Positions 41,224 to 53,464 of a DNA stretch of 64,000 bases are shown here, one piece after another; position 1 is the stretch's first letter, and every line of letters starts with the position of its first letter. The DNA lies in the NCBI GenBank assembly GCA_027577595.1, contig JANBRJ010000081.1, forward strand, positions 1 to 64,000, written 5' to 3'. This DNA is from Coemansia sp. RSA 487 (Eukaryota; Kickxellomycota; Kickxellomycetes; Kickxellales; Kickxellaceae). The notes under the pieces were generated by a model. The model was not told the origin of the DNA, did not search any database, and saw nothing but the letters and a program-made list of their open reading frames with translations. A program made the translations under genes and the position numbers.

Positions 41224-42925
41224 CTAGTACTTGTACACATCGTCATACTCTTCGCTATCGTCAACGGTGATGGTAGACCAGAATCCGTAGACGCAAACGA
41301 GGGCGGCTGTATCGAGAAGGGTAGCAAAGAATGCGCCATCGATCTTGCTATTCGATCCGGTGCATATTTTTTCGCTGGCTCCAAACATTAGCGCCTGGGC
41401 AACAGCGAAGCAGATGAACGCGCACAGTAGCCAAAGCAGTGGGCGACGCACGGCAAGGAACTTGACCACGATGATTGTCTGCATAACCATGAAGATAACA
41501 ATAGCGACCAGCGGGAATACCAGGTATATGGTGAAGAGACCATACGAAAGGAAGGGCTGGCTGGGCTTTGGCTGCAGTCCACTCGAAACACCAAATGCGG
41601 TGTCCACGGCAATAAAGCCCATGGTGATGAATATGACAATGCCAACACCAACAAATGTCAGGATGGAGGCAAACGAACCATCAGCCATAAACTGGAAACC
41701 TAGATGTAGGAAGATGAGAATAAATAAATGACGCACACATATTAGTTACAGCGATGACAATACCCTCCTCCACATTCAAAATCCTGTATGCCATTATTGG
41801 CATCCGAGCTTCGTCGCAGGTGCTGGCTGATGCAAGGGAATGTCAACTCTAGCCACGATACTTACCGACAGAGCCGAACAAAATGAGTATGCAGAAGAAT
41901 GCCACTACAAGCGCAGTGTTGACTGCGCCAAGCCACTACAAAGTGCGGAACGTAAAGTCAAGATCGTTTCATAGGAAGCAATTTCGGACAAAGGCAGACT
42001 AGGTGTTAGTAGAGTGCGGTGAATGAGAGGATGAACAAAGAACATTTTTACTGTTCAGTCCATTGTATAGCGCAGGCCGGTTGGCGCAGCAAAGATAATG
42101 CACACACAATGAAATCTATGGCATAAGCATACTAACACATGTAGTATCAGCTTAGAGAAACTGAAAATGCTTACCCTGTTTGCTGTTCTAGAGTTGTGGA
42201 TGAAATCAGCACCGGCAATGTTAAAAGCCAGCATGATGGCGAACAGGAGAAACAACACGGTTATTTCTCGCCGACCTATAAATGACAACCAAGAAAACAC
42301 ATCCTTTGAAAGAAATTGCACCAATGTGTTAGATTTCGTTTGCACAAGCGCAGGTCATTGCAGAGAAGGACGCGCATGATTTATTTGTTTATTGGTTTGC
42401 CAGCCAAGACTTCTGCACAATGATACAGATGAGGGGATATCATGCAGCTGGCTCTCGCTATTATAGCTGGCTCCACACATTTGTCCCAACATCCTTAATA
42501 TGCACCAAAGAATAATGAAGTTTTGGCATCTTTCTTGGCTGTATGCATCCGAAAATAGGACACATTGGGTATTTTGAAGCAACTTACCAACAGCAGCAAT
42601 CTTGCGATGGGCACGGAACGCCAGATACATCATGACCAGAAAGGCAATGATGGAGGCGACAAAGTCAGCTACAGAGAACAGCAAAAAATAAGAGCAAGCT
42701 TGCAAGGATTAGAATGTATGTACAAAGGCCACAGAGTCTGAAGAGTCGTCGGGCGCGAGACAAGCTTCATTGCCATCTGCTTGTTTACTTACGAAGGTTG
42801 ACGATGAACGAGCTTCCGGCCGAATAGCCGTGCAGACTGCATGATGGCAATTCATAGTCTTTAAACACACGGCACACTGGCAGCGGCGAGCGGTCGCACA
42901 GGCTGGTAAAGTCTCCGTATTTCAT
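41224..42925 (-). CDS. CHS7: Chitin synthase export chaperone, six exons
   Basis: Chs7 is an ER membrane chaperone needed for chitin synthase III to leave the ER. The deduced exons are 42925-42793, 42668-42588, 42275-42175, 42115-42052, 41922-41866 and 41699-41224. All introns begin GT and end AG, every phase fits (912 nt in total) and the product is 303 residues, close to the usual length of about 315. It opens MKYGDFTSLCDRSPLPVC, the Chs7 N-terminus with its conserved Cys residues, then has about seven membrane segments. It keeps the GSVGFQFMADGSF block and the ending with DGAFFATLLDTAALVCVYGFW. The start of exon 5 is the least certain: a TAG acceptor 13 bp earlier (41935) exists but breaks the phase. 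Exon 4 makes the loop somewhat longer than usual. Confidence 0.88.
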
Positions 42926-44051
42926 AGCGCCGCTTCTAACAAAACGTGGGTCGGTTGCGCGTGGATGTCCCGGAGACAAAGAAACAGTTCAAGCAGGCAA
43001 ACAGAAAAGGCTAAAAAAAGCAACCAGGGTAGTGGATTAGTGCAAAAAGAGATGACGGTGATAAGAGCAAGAAGGAAAATTGCAAATGCTTAATTGCAAC
43101 AAAAAAAGAAAGTGTTAAAAAAGACGCAGTATAAAAATGGGCGTTGGAGAACAAAAGAAAAGGAACTCTTGACATTGGTGGCGTCTCAACGCTCGCGCAT
43201 CAAAACAGAAGACAGCTTGAAACTCACCAAAACAAAGACTTGCTGCTGCCTGCTGTCTGCTGCCTGCTGCCCATCCCCACTTTTTTAGCTGTGCTTTTTT
43301 TCTCGCACCCCCACTGCCCCCGTCCGTTGGGCCAGTTGGAAACAGTCTATTTCTTTTCTGCCACAAAGAAAGAGGACCACTCACAAGGAAAGAAGAAAAA
43401 GCAAGCCCAAAATGCATGCACGTATACTTTCAGATGTGCGCACGATTAGTGATCGACAAAGATGCATTTTGGTTCCTCTTTTTTATTGTCATCAGATATT
43501 CGGCTCGGCTCGGCTCGGCTTTGCCAAAAAAGTGAACTGGCTGGGATCATCGTCAGCACCTGACTTCCAAGACTTGTGTGTTGGTGGACAGTGCTGAGTA
43601 GGCTTCCTTTTCCTTCTGCTTCACAACTACTATCACGCAATCTCTTGAAACCACTTGGTAAGCACTTTTTACGTTTCTATACAGGGCACACATTTTCTAC
43701 CTTCTACTTTTCTGCCGTCCATTGCCGCATCGCCGCTACTTGTGTTTTTTTGGCATTTAGAACAGAACAAAAATACTAAGCGCACATCACTTCACGCGCG
43801 TTTTGATGGGTACGATTTAAGCAGCATTGTAACTCTGCCATCCCACGGCTGGCTGATTCAAAGCCAACTGAAATAAACACATACATTTCAAATTGCTTAT
43901 TAAATGCTCGTCTCTTTTTAGCTCCATGTGATTTTTTGTTTCTGTAAACGCGTATTTACTGTGTTTCTTGCTCGCACTCCGCAACAGGTACAATCTCATT
44001 TCATTACTATTCTCAATTCACTAATAACTCGTTCGTTTGTTTTTACTTTAG
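42926..44051. other. Divergent spacer between CHS7 and NOT1, with unresolved NOT1 5' exon(s)
   Basis: Both promoters lie in this 1.1 kb. A possible upstream NOT1 exon ends at 43657 before a GTAAGC donor. It reads LPFPSASQLLSRNLLKPL in the right phase to join the exon at 44052, but a start codon for it was not found. A (CGGCT)x4 repeat lies at 43501-43520. Confidence 0.4.
43501..43520. repeat. (CGGCT)x4 tandem repeat
   Basis: There are four exact 5-bp units in the NOT1 upstream region. It is a short simple repeat and no function is inferred. Confidence 0.95.
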
Positions 44052-47000
44052 ATTCACGTCCAGCATCCGATATCAGCACAGAAAGTACAGCTGCCTGCGC
44101 ACACGTATTCAATCTAGTTTCTTCGCTAAACACTGCCAATCTCGACTTTTGCATTGGACGCGTGAAAGAGGTAAGCTATAATTTTCTATTCCATTACCTA
44201 TGCTGCTGTCTGAAATGACAGAATCGTTATTTCATATTTTTGTAAAGACTAGCGCTAAATCTTGCATCCCCTCTATTTTTCTTTTCACATCTCATAGCTC
44301 ATTCAGCAGCAAGGACATCAGATTCTTGTTTTCTATTTGCGCAGTTTGCTGCTCGTCCACGCTTTGCTTGACAGCCCAGAAACAAAACACCTGACTAGCG
44401 CTGATCTGCAGACCGTTGGTGCAGTTATCGAAGGAACACTTGCTTCGGCCAAGGACGCATCAGCTGCTTCTGGTCTCCTCGTGCAGGCGCTAGACTCTCA
44501 GCTTGCCGTACCAGGATTAAGCGAAGCAGAAACCAGTGTACTTGCGACTGTTTCCCAGTGTCAGGTCGAGCACGCTATAACATTCGTTCAAAAGAACTAT
44601 TGGGTCTCCCTAGCGGCTATTTCTGCTCTTACCAACTCTGTAAATCCGGACATTTCCCGCCAGGCACGGTCGCTTCTACCTACCTATCTCGCTCGATTCT
44701 CAGCGGAGAGACAAACAATCGATCCGGCGCAAGAGCGCATTCTCCCATTTATTATCAGCAACATCGCTTTGGTCGATTCTGATTTAAACCCAAAACACAC
44801 AGTAAAAAACACAGTACCGCACAGCATGGGCCTCGCCGAACAGCTTCTCCGTGCCGGGTCCAACGCGTCAATTGGCGATGTGGTTTCAGAATTTGCCAGC
44901 CAAAAGGGCACCGGCACTCAAAACAACAGCAGTGACTCTACATTGAATGTCTTGTCCGTCGATGACGTGGCAAGGTCTATGGCCTTGATTGCTTCCAATA
45001 TGCACGATGGCGAAAAGTGGAGCGCGTCAGACTTTGCAAAAGGGATATGTCAGCACTGTCCCAATCTTAGCTGGGAGGACGTTGTGTATAGACTGCCTTA
45101 CGCGAACCTCAGCATCCAAAATGAAGCTGGTGCAGTTTTTGTTGTCGAGACGTTCCTTGCCGCAACTGCAGGACAAAGCAGACCTTTTCCATACTCGTTT
45201 ATGTATGAAATCTGGCCCGATTCGCAAGCGCAGATGGCATTTCTTCGCTATGCTCTTCGTGCACAGGCGATTGCGGAGCATCTTGTTGATAAGCACATGC
45301 CCACGCTGCTTCTCGATCCGCTAGACTCGCTATACCAGGTCTACCATTCAGAATTTTCGCGCATCGTTGCATCCCCTTGGAACTCGCTGTCACTTATTCT
45401 CGTGCTATCGCATTTGCTGGACAGCAAAGCAAGCGAGGACGCCAAAGCGCTTCTTGATCACGGCACTTCTCAAGAGCCTCTCCTTGTCACTTTAGCGTTT
45501 GCTCGTCTTAAAGTCCAGCACCCGCGACTTCAGTCTCTCTTACAGCACAATATTGCGCGGTTCCTCAAACGCGAATTCAACAGCAGCTCGCTTTTCTTTG
45601 AGCTCTTCCGTATCTGCGAAAAGAAAACGATGCTGGCCTTTTTCTGCAACCTGCAGCGCAAGGACCCTTCGTTTGCCCGCCATATCCTGGGTGTTCTCGT
45701 TGATCTTGGCGTTATCAACAAAATTCTTTTGCTTCCGAAGCGCGAGGACATTATGATGCTGGACTTTATTGTCGAGCTTGCAATCCTTGCGTCGCGCAGA
45801 GGCTTGTTGTCCTTTGATTCTTGGTTCCCTGGTCTTCTGGCGGAGCTGGGCGGTGACATTCTACATGCATCGCTGGAGATTTTGCATACCAAGCTTCAGC
45901 TCGAGTCTGCTAGGCAGCGTGGAGAAGATAGCGGCGTTACAGGATTTTCGGCTGCGGAATTTACCATCATGTTCAAGTCTCTCGGAGCTGTAAACATGTC
46001 ACCAAACAATGCTGCAAACCTCAAGGCTCTTTACTCGCAGTTCCTTGAGCTATCAAATGAGCTGGAGCGATTTGAAAACGAGTCGAACGCGGACGACAGC
46101 CGTATCGAGAAGGACGCGGAGTCGCTATTTCTGCATCTATACCGCGGAGAGCTTTCTGTCGAAAAGATGGTTGACACTCTTGAAAGTCTCTACGACTCGC
46201 TCCAAGTGTACAAGCGTAAGACATATGCGCACGTTGTAAGATATCCACTCGAGGAATTTGCCTTTTTTGAAAATTATCCTGACAAGGAGCTTGCGATCAC
46301 TGGCCAGCTTGTTGGCTTAATGCTGCAACGGCACATACTTTCCGCTGCCAACGAGCCTGCGTTTTTGGACATGATTTCTCGCGCGCTGCATGGACCTTCC
46401 ACATCCAAACTATTCCGATTTGGTCTTACGGCGCTACAGATGTGCCAAGCAAGAATCGAGCAGCTTCCAGTCTTCTGTGCTGCTATCTACCAGATTCCAT
46501 CGTTTCGCCAGTTGAATGGGTCGCCTGTTGTCCAACTTGTTCAGTCGATCATAGACTCTTCGGTGCCTCAGCGTAGCGGCAGTGCAGACACAGGACTGTC
46601 TGATGATCAGCAGGGTGGGGTGGGCTCAGGCGCTGCCGGTGGTCGAAACGGCTCAGGCGGAATTGGCACTGGTGCAGGCGGCGGTGTCGGTTCCTCAGGC
46701 AACGCGCAGGTGTTTTGTAGTGTCAAGCCTTTGCCACTGATTCAGATTGACGAGCTTTATGTAGATCCCTCGGACGACGCAAAGGACAAAATCCAATTTG
46801 CAGTCAACAACTTAGCGCTAAACAACCTTGAAGAGAAGACTAGTGAGGTCGACAAGGTTCTGATGCCAAAACACTTTGTTTGGTTCAGTCAGGAGATCAT
46901 CGTAAAAAGAGCGAGCCAGGAGCCCAACTACCACTCGCTTTACCTCTTGTTTGTCGACGCACTCAAACGACCAATGCTGATAAAGTATATTTTGCGCGAG

Positions 47001-50000
47001 ACGCTAGTGAGCATCTCCCGACTTCTCAACGCAGAGTCCACAATCAACAGCTCGCGCGATCGCGGTTACTTGAAGAATCTGGGATCTTGGCTTGGCGGGA
47101 TTTCGCTTGCACGAGACCAGCCGGTCCTGCGTGAGCATGTCTCCTTTAAAGATTTGTTACGTGAGGGCTACAATGAGAACCGTCTTATCGTCGCAATTCC
47201 CTTTGTTTGCAAGGTTTTGGAGCAGGCGGCGCGCTCCACGATTTTCCATCCGCCGAACCCGTGGTTAATGAGCATAATGGGCGTTTTGTCTGAGCTGTAT
47301 GTCACGGCGAACCTAAAACTCAATCTTGCCTTTGAGATTGAGGTCCTGTGTAAGGCTCTTAATCTAGATGTCAAGGAAATTCAGCCATCGTCTATCTTGC
47401 TGAGCAAGGCAGCGGACACCTCTGCGGACAAGCTCGCCAAGGACCTTTCGCGTGCGAGTATTGGAGGTGGCGGGGCTAATCCCAGCCATGCAGCGGCTCA
47501 AAGGAGCAACGACTCTGGAACACCGCTTTCCTCTGGAGCGATACAGATGCTTGCCTTGAGCGGTGCAGATATATCAGTCGATGTGCTTGGTGTTTTGACA
47601 CAGCATGCATCATTCCAAGCTGCTGAGCAGCTATTCACACAGCAGCCAACGATGAAAAGGCTGTTTTATATGCTTACTGAGCGCATGATCCGCGAAATCA
47701 TCCCTATCCATGTTGCCCGCTCGGTCTATGTGGCCGTAAGCTGCACTCGCGACACAATCCAAAAGGATTTTTGTGGCGAGCCGAATGAGGAGAATATGCA
47801 CAGGGCAGCGCAGGTGATGGCACGCGGCCTGGCCGGAGCTCTGGCAGTTAGTCTTTGCCGCGAGCAGCTAAAGAGCAAGCTGTACTTGACAATGCGCGAG
47901 TTCTTGATTGGACATTCGATTCCTGAACAGTCTGCAAACTCAATTGCTGTTGGTCTGGTTGCCGATAATCTCGATCTTGCTTGCGCTATTGCAGAGAAGG
48001 AATCTATTGAGCGTGCATCGGTGCAAATTGACTCTATCCTTGGCGAGTCGTATTTGGCGAGGAAACGCACTCGTGAGCGCACCGGCCAGTCCTTTTACGA
48101 TCTGTCTCGTTACAGCCAGCTTGTATATCCAGCAGACTTCCCTGATGTGCTCAAGGTGCGCCTGAATAGCCTTCAGCCTGGGCATCTGCGCGTCTATGAG
48201 GACTATACGCAGATTCCACACTTTTTCAGCCAGATAAGCAGCGGATCGCAAGGACTGCCAAGTGCTACAGTTTCTACATCAGGTGCAGAGTTTAGCGCTG
48301 ACGGCAACATGGGCGACCTGGGTATCACCTCAGCTGAGCTTGGTAGTGCAGCTACTGACGAAGCCAACAAATTCACCACTACTCAATGCTTTGACCGATT
48401 TGCAGCTATTATCGCCGAACTTGACAAGATCGTCTCCAATTCAGCGCCAGGTGTATCGCTGTCCCAGCTGCCGTCGCAGCACGAAGCATGTCTGTTTGCG
48501 CGGGATATTATTATTCTAGCTGTCCGCTCGGCAAATCCAGACGAAACGGCGATGGACTTTGCCCAGGCGCTTGTCAACTATCTTTATCGTTCAGAGTCGC
48601 ATCTTGCCATAGATCTGTATGTGCTGCTTCTAGCTCGCATGTGCGAGATGTCCGTGCGTGTGGCCAAAGAAGTTACCAACTGGCTTGCATTTGCAGACGA
48701 TGAACGCAAGTATAATGTTGATGTGACTGTGGCTCTTATAAACGAAGGCCTGGTGAGCGTAGAGGACCAAGACACTCAGCTTGCGCGACTTGTTGATGCC
48801 GGCCGTCCGACAGCTGTTGACTTTGCAGTGCGTCTTTTGCGCAAGACGATTATAGACAAAGCAACGGCCACGAGCATCCGTTCATTCTCGAAGGCGATAC
48901 AGGCGCTTGTGAAGCTTGCACAGAACGGAAGAGCTGCGCCGGCTGTAACGCAGTTGTTGGAAGACATCCAGTCGAGCCAGCAGCAACAGCAGCAGCCACA
49001 AGTTCAACAGCAGCAAGAGCTACAGCAAGAAGAACAAGAGCAGCAGGACAAGCCTGTCTTGGCAATCGGTCCTTCACCTACCCAGCTCAGTGCAGGTGCG
49101 AGTGCGGGTGCAGGTGCAAGCGCGACTCCCGACCAGGAAAAGCGTACACAGGAAACTGCTAGCTACCAGCACATCCTGCTCAACTGGGCTCGCGTATACA
49201 ACCATCCGGCTGCAGGCGAGGCAGAGCTTACAACTCTTGTGCGCCAGCTTTTGCAACAGGTGCCCCTTCACGACACCAGCATTGCAGCAGCCTTTTTCCG
49301 GGCCTGCGTCGAGGCAGCAATAACATTTTACGAGCAGTCGATAAGGACGGCAAGAGCAAATGGCCACCAGATGGCCGATGCGCTGGTCAAGCTGGTCGTT
49401 TATCTTGTCAAGCTTGGAGGCAACGACATCAAGACTTCGCTACAGCCTTTGCAGATGTTTTTGTCGAGTGTTGCACTTGAGATAGTGCAGACGCATATGA
49501 CCACGCCAGAGCTGTTCTACCTACACCAACGGCCGTACTTCCGCCTTTTGTGCAACGTACTGTACGAATTCAACGATGCACACCGTGCGAAGGAATCGTG
49601 GTGCTCAGATGAGTGTATGGACAAAGCCGTTTCTGTGCTAGGAGAGACGCTTTATCTTTTGAACCCGACGTTTGTTCCGGGGTTCAGCTTTGTCTGGCTA
49701 ATGCTCGTTGCCCACCGCTATTTCTTCCCGCGTTTGATGGAGAAAAAAGAGAAATGGTCATTGGCAGCGTCGCTTCTCGAGTACCAGATACGGTTCCTTG
49801 AGCCGTTCATTGCTGATGGGCAGATCACAGAGTCGCTCAAACTGCTTTACCGCGGCATGGTTTGTGTCATTCTTGTGATCCTCCATGATTTCCCAGAGTT
49901 CCTAGCAGAATATGCGCTAAGGCTGTGTGACTCGATTCCTGCAAGCTGTGTGCAGCTGCGCAACTTGCTGCTGAGCGCGTATCCACGCGAGATGCGTCTT

Positions 50001-50780
50001 CCTGAGCCCCTGACACCCAACCTCAAGATTGACCTGCTGCCTGAGGTATCGCGTAGCCCCGAGATTCCGTTTGATTACACCAAGGCACTTGAGCCAGAAT
50101 ATCTAAAAACGGACCTGGAAATATTCCTTGCAAGCCATGCGCCTGATGATTTTGCGGGAATTGCTTTGCAGCAGCTACTTGCAAAATCGGCACCAGGCGA
50201 TGGAGCACAAGAGGATGACACTAGAGCAACAGCAGCAGAACCGCCATCAGAGCGGTACAATGTTGCAAAGATCAATGCATTTGTTCTGCACATAGTGGTC
50301 ACAATCACTGGAATGGCCGAAAGCTCGGCACGCGATTCGGCGCAGAGAGATGCACTGGACTTGCTGAAGACAATGCTTGCGGGAGCAGACCCCGAGGGCC
50401 GCTATCTCATTGTCAACGCCATAGCTAACCAGCTGCGATTCCCATCTTCGCACACGTACTTGTGCTCGCGGATGATCCTTGCACTTTTCTCAAAGTGCGA
50501 GGAGGGTGTGCGCGAGTGCATTGGAAGGGTTCTTGTGGAGCGGATTCTAGTTAACAGGCCGTTCCCGTGGGGGCTGTTGGTGACGCTGATCGAGATTCTG
50601 CGTAACCCGTACTACTCGTTCTGGAACCACGAGTTTACCAGGCGGTCGCCACAGATCGTGGAGCTCTTGTCTGCCGTGGCCAAGAGCATCCACCCCGTCG
50701 AAGCGCATGGGCAACAGGCGAATGCGGCCACGAGTGGCCAAAACAACTCACCTCAGACCTCGCAGCCAGCAGCGGCCTAG
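44052..50780 (+). CDS. NOT1: CCR4-NOT complex scaffold NOT1, 5' end unresolved
   Basis: Not1/CNOT1 is the large scaffold of the CCR4-NOT deadenylase. The supported exons are 44052-44170 and 44298-50780 (intron with GTAAGC donor and ATAG acceptor). They encode about 2199 residues beginning DSRPASDIS...; at least one further 5' exon is expected. It has a helical N-terminal HEAT region with NLVSSLNTANLDFCIGRVKELI and the CPNLSWEDVVYRL block. A Gly-rich linker follows (about 46610-46700), then the MIF4G-type middle part, and a Gln-rich linker (48976-49048) at about residues 1610-1635. The C-terminal Not1 domain is very clear: LCDSIPASCVQLRNLLLSAYP, LTPNLKIDLLPE, then NRPFPWGLLVTLIE and FWNHEFTRRSPQI. 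Its length is typical of the family, and it is the largest gene here. Confidence 0.93.
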
Positions 50781-50933
50781 GCGAGAGACGAGCAGCAAAC
50801 ACTATAGTCGCTCTGATCAACATTTATTTCCTTCTTTTTCAAGCATGTTTATTCTTTTACAATTACAGCGAATCCATACACAAGCGACGTTTATTTGATC
50901 AAGAAAAATATAGGCATAAGTGGGGGGAAAGCG

Positions 50934-51152
50934 TTATTGGAGGAGCCTGTAGACAGCAGTGCCAAAAAAGACCATGCTCAGACCAAGAATGCCTCGACGT
51001 CTGGCAGCGAGCTTGAGCGGGTCCATACGTGAGCGTTCGTAGAGCATGTATGCAGCAACAGCAGTCATTCCGCCAGCGCCGACCAGCTTGCAGGGCAGGC
51101 AGTCCTGGTACTCTTTGGCATTGTCTGGCTTGGCTGGTTCTGGTTTGGACAT
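50934..51152 (-). CDS. Small DUF4536/DMAC1-like mitochondrial membrane protein
   Basis: This is a 72-residue protein. A polar N-terminus (MSKPEPAKPDNAKEYQ) leads to a DCLPCKLVG Cys-x-x-Cys motif, then two short hydrophobic segments separated by a basic loop (RSRMDPLKLAARRR). The second ends LGLSMVFFGTAVYRLL. This layout matches the DUF4536 family, which includes human DMAC1/TMEM261, a factor for assembly of the distal membrane arm of complex I, and yeast homologues. The mitochondrial inner membrane location comes from the family. The ATG at 51152 is clear. The gene converges on NOT1, its stop lying about 150 bp from the NOT1 stop. Confidence 0.7.
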   Translation of the reverse strand: MSKPEPAKPDNAKEYQDCLPCKLVGAGGMTAVAAYMLYERSRMDPLKLAARRRGILGLSMVFFGTAVYRLLQ

Positions 51153-51324
51153 TGACTGAATATTTTGACTCCAAGCAAAGCTAAAGCGTTTGATATGTTT
51201 ATGTTCAAAAATACAAAGGCAGAATATGATGGTTGCAAGCGCTTAGCTACAAAAGCATTATCGAAACAGAAAAAATGCAGCAATTAAGGATATGGGGGAA
51301 CGACACTGACCAAAACGTTTTCAG

Positions 51325-51933
51325 CTATGTGGAAGATTGCTTTATATCCTCGTAGACTTGCAACGAGTGGCACAGGAGATCCTTGATGCTAGCAAACTCG
51401 GTTGCGTGGTTAATAGAGCGGACAGCATCGACGGCGTCTTCCGTGTCGGCACGGACACGCGCAAGATCGGGGGCCAGCTGGGCAGCCTTGTTTCTGGTAG
51501 CGACAGTTTGCACAACGACGCGACGTGTAGAGTCGACAGCAGTTTTGATGTCGAGCGAGATGTTGTTGTAGACGTTGAGCATCAGCGTGGCGTAGGACAG
51601 TGTAGCACGTTTGCCGTGGTCGACGATTCTGCTCTCGGGTGTTGAGAAAAAGGAGCGGTCGAAGAAGCTTGAGCTGGTGCTTACAACTGAGCTACGGCGT
51701 GACACACATTTCTGGGGCTGCGGTGGACCCACTGATGCCGATACTCCTATGCTGCTGTGCATGCCTGTAGCGGTGTTAGCCGCAGCGTGGCTGCTGCCCC
51801 ATCCGTACGCAATACTAGGCATTGAATTTAACAGCCCTTCGCTGTTGAGCGGGCTGCTCTCGGCGCCTATTGACCGCGAATGGCGGGCGCGTACCCTTAG
51901 TGAATCTCCGCTGCTGTTGCTATTCTCGTTCAT
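51325..51933 (-). CDS. Unrecognised 202-residue protein with helical C-terminus
   Basis: The frame opens at ATG 51933. Residues 1-95 are Ser/Gly-rich and low in hydrophobics, with RRSSVVSTSSS-like stretches that look like phosphorylation-prone disorder. Residues about 105-200 are predicted helical (ATLMLNVYNNISLDIKTAVD and FASIKDLLCHSLQVYEDI), with regularly spaced hydrophobic residues as in small coiled-coil subunits of trafficking complexes. No family is recognised. Base composition resembles the neighbours and the frame is clean, which supports a real gene. Confidence 0.55.
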   Translation of the reverse strand: MNENSNSSGDSLRVRARHSRSIGAESSPLNSEGLLNSMPSIAYGWGSSHAAANTATGMHSSIGVSASVGPPQPQKCVSRRSSVVSTSSSFFDRSFFSTPESRIVDHGKRATLSYATLMLNVYNNISLDIKTAVDSTRRVVVQTVATRNKAAQLAPDLARVRADTEDAVDAVRSINHATEFASIKDLLCHSLQVYEDIKQSST

Positions 51934-52329
51934 TTGCACAGTAAGGTTCAAGTGGTCATTTAAAGCTAACTAAGAGTGGCTGCGGGAAAAATAAAGAATA
52001 AAAGTACAGTATGCTTACGAAGAAAAGAAAAGCAAAGGATGTGTCAGTGTTTTCTCAAGCAAAGTTTAACTGGCGAGGCTCAAAAAGATCGCATTAACCC
52101 CTGGCGTATTTTTTTTCTTTCATCTTTGCTCTGCCTTTTATTGTTTTGTTTACCTTTTCCCTGCCACGACGATCGACGTTAACCGCTAAACAAACAGTTA
52201 GCTGCTACAGAAGACAAGGTGAATAGACTGGCTTTAGAGAGACTAGGTGGTTGGATCAGACCACTTGCAGCGAGCAACAGGCGACATTACGCAAGCATAA
52301 CCACAGTTAAGACGATACGACTAGCAGCC
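51934..52329. promoter_or_regulatory. Divergent spacer upstream of the APE1-type gene, with open leader frame
   Basis: These 396 bp separate two divergent genes. From 52183 to the APE1 ATG at 52330 the sequence is open in frame with APE1 but contains no ATG. Its translation is rich in Arg, Leu, Ala and Ser with no acidic run (LGGWIRPLAASNRRHYAS), like a mitochondrial presequence. See the finding on a possible second isoform. Confidence 0.45.
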
Positions 52330-53382
52330 ATGGCGACGGGAACCAAGCGGCCAGCGCCTGAGGATGTGGAGAACGGCAACAGCATGCAGGCTTTGGTGCA
52401 GACAAAGAAAGCGGCGGTCGGCAAGGATGCTGTGATACCAACTAACAAGACGATGCCGACAGACTACAGCTTTATCGAGGCAACGCCGGCGGATAGTCTG
52501 AAGATCGTGTCGTTCAACGTCAACTCGCTGCCGGCAGCGTGTAAGAAGGGATTCAAAGAGTATGTGGCGGCCGAGGACGCCGACATCGTGTGTGTGCAAG
52601 AGACCAAAATCAACCAGCCGATGGCGTTTCTTCTGAGCAAGAAGACATACCCGCACGCGTATTGGCACTGCAGCAAGACCAAGAAGGGGTATGCGGGGAC
52701 CGCTGTGTTTTCCAAAGTCAAGCCGCTGAAGACCACGTACGGGTTGGGCGACATGGACACCGAGGGCCGCATGATTACGCTGGAGTTTGCGTCCTTCTTC
52801 CTTGTCGCGTGCTACGTGCCGAACGCTGGTGACAAGCTGGTCCGTTTGGACCGCCGCATGCAATGGGACACGCGCATGGCTGCGTACATGGCGGAGCTGG
52901 AGCAGTCCAAGCCTGTGGTATACACCGGGGATCTCAATGTCGCTCACCATCCGGTCGACCTGGCGCGCCCAGAGTCCAACAAACGGTCCGCCGGCTTCAC
53001 CATCGAGGAGCGTAACGCCTTTACTGCGCTGCTTAAAGGCAGCGAAAGCGGTTTGCCACGCGTCGATGTGTTCCGTGCACTTAACCCTGATGCGCGTGCA
53101 GCAGGGTACACGTACTTTGGGTACCGCGCCAACTGCCGCGCCAACAGAATCGGGTGGCGGCTGGACTACTTTGTGGTCTCCCAGCCGCTTATGTCGCGTG
53201 TGCGCGATATCTTTGTGCGCAACCAGTGCTACGGCGCCAGCGACCACGTCCCGCTTGTTCTGCTCCTGAAAAAAGATGAGCCAGATGCAAATGGCGCTGT
53301 TGCTGCCTCCCCTGAAGCAAAGGAGGTAGAGCTATCTGTTAAGTTTGAAAAGAAGAGCGATGTTGCTGAATCCAAAGACTAA
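52330..53382 (+). CDS. APE1: AP endonuclease of the exonuclease III/APE1 family
   Basis: This enzyme cleaves DNA 5' to abasic sites in base-excision repair. The 350-residue product has a basic, disordered N-terminus of about 55 residues and then the full ExoIII fold. Active-site residues can be assigned: N63 in SFNVNSL, E91 in QETKI (metal), Y162 in CYVPNAG, D201 and N203 in GDLNVAH, D279 in RLDYF, and D305-H306 in GASDHVPL. These correspond to N68, E96, Y171, D210, N212, D283 and D308-H309 of human APE1. It lacks the C-terminal zinc finger of Apn2-type enzymes and ends in an acidic/Lys-rich tail (KKSDVAESKD). That tail and its 3' flank were copied downstream (54435-54546). An AATAAA is at 53426. 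Confidence 0.93.
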   Translation: MATGTKRPAPEDVENGNSMQALVQTKKAAVGKDAVIPTNKTMPTDYSFIEATPADSLKIVSFNVNSLPAACKKGFKEYVAAEDADIVCVQETKINQPMAFLLSKKTYPHAYWHCSKTKKGYAGTAVFSKVKPLKTTYGLGDMDTEGRMITLEFASFFLVACYVPNAGDKLVRLDRRMQWDTRMAAYMAELEQSKPVVYTGDLNVAHHPVDLARPESNKRSAGFTIEERNAFTALLKGSESGLPRVDVFRALNPDARAAGYTYFGYRANCRANRIGWRLDYFVVSQPLMSRVRDIFVRNQCYGASDHVPLVLLLKKDEPDANGAVAASPEAKEVELSVKFEKKSDVAESKD

Positions 53383-53425
53383 AAGCTAAATTTTCTTTTT
53401 TTTTAATTTTGCTTTCCATTACAAC

Positions 53426-53431
53426 AATAAA
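53426..53431 (+). terminator. Candidate poly(A) signal of the APE1 gene
   Basis: AATAAA lies 43 bases after the APE1 stop codon. The converging MIF gene ends only 35 bases further on, so the two 3' ends are tightly packed. Confidence 0.35.
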
Positions 53432-53464
53432 GATTGATATGAAAAATGAATTCCTGGCTGAAGC

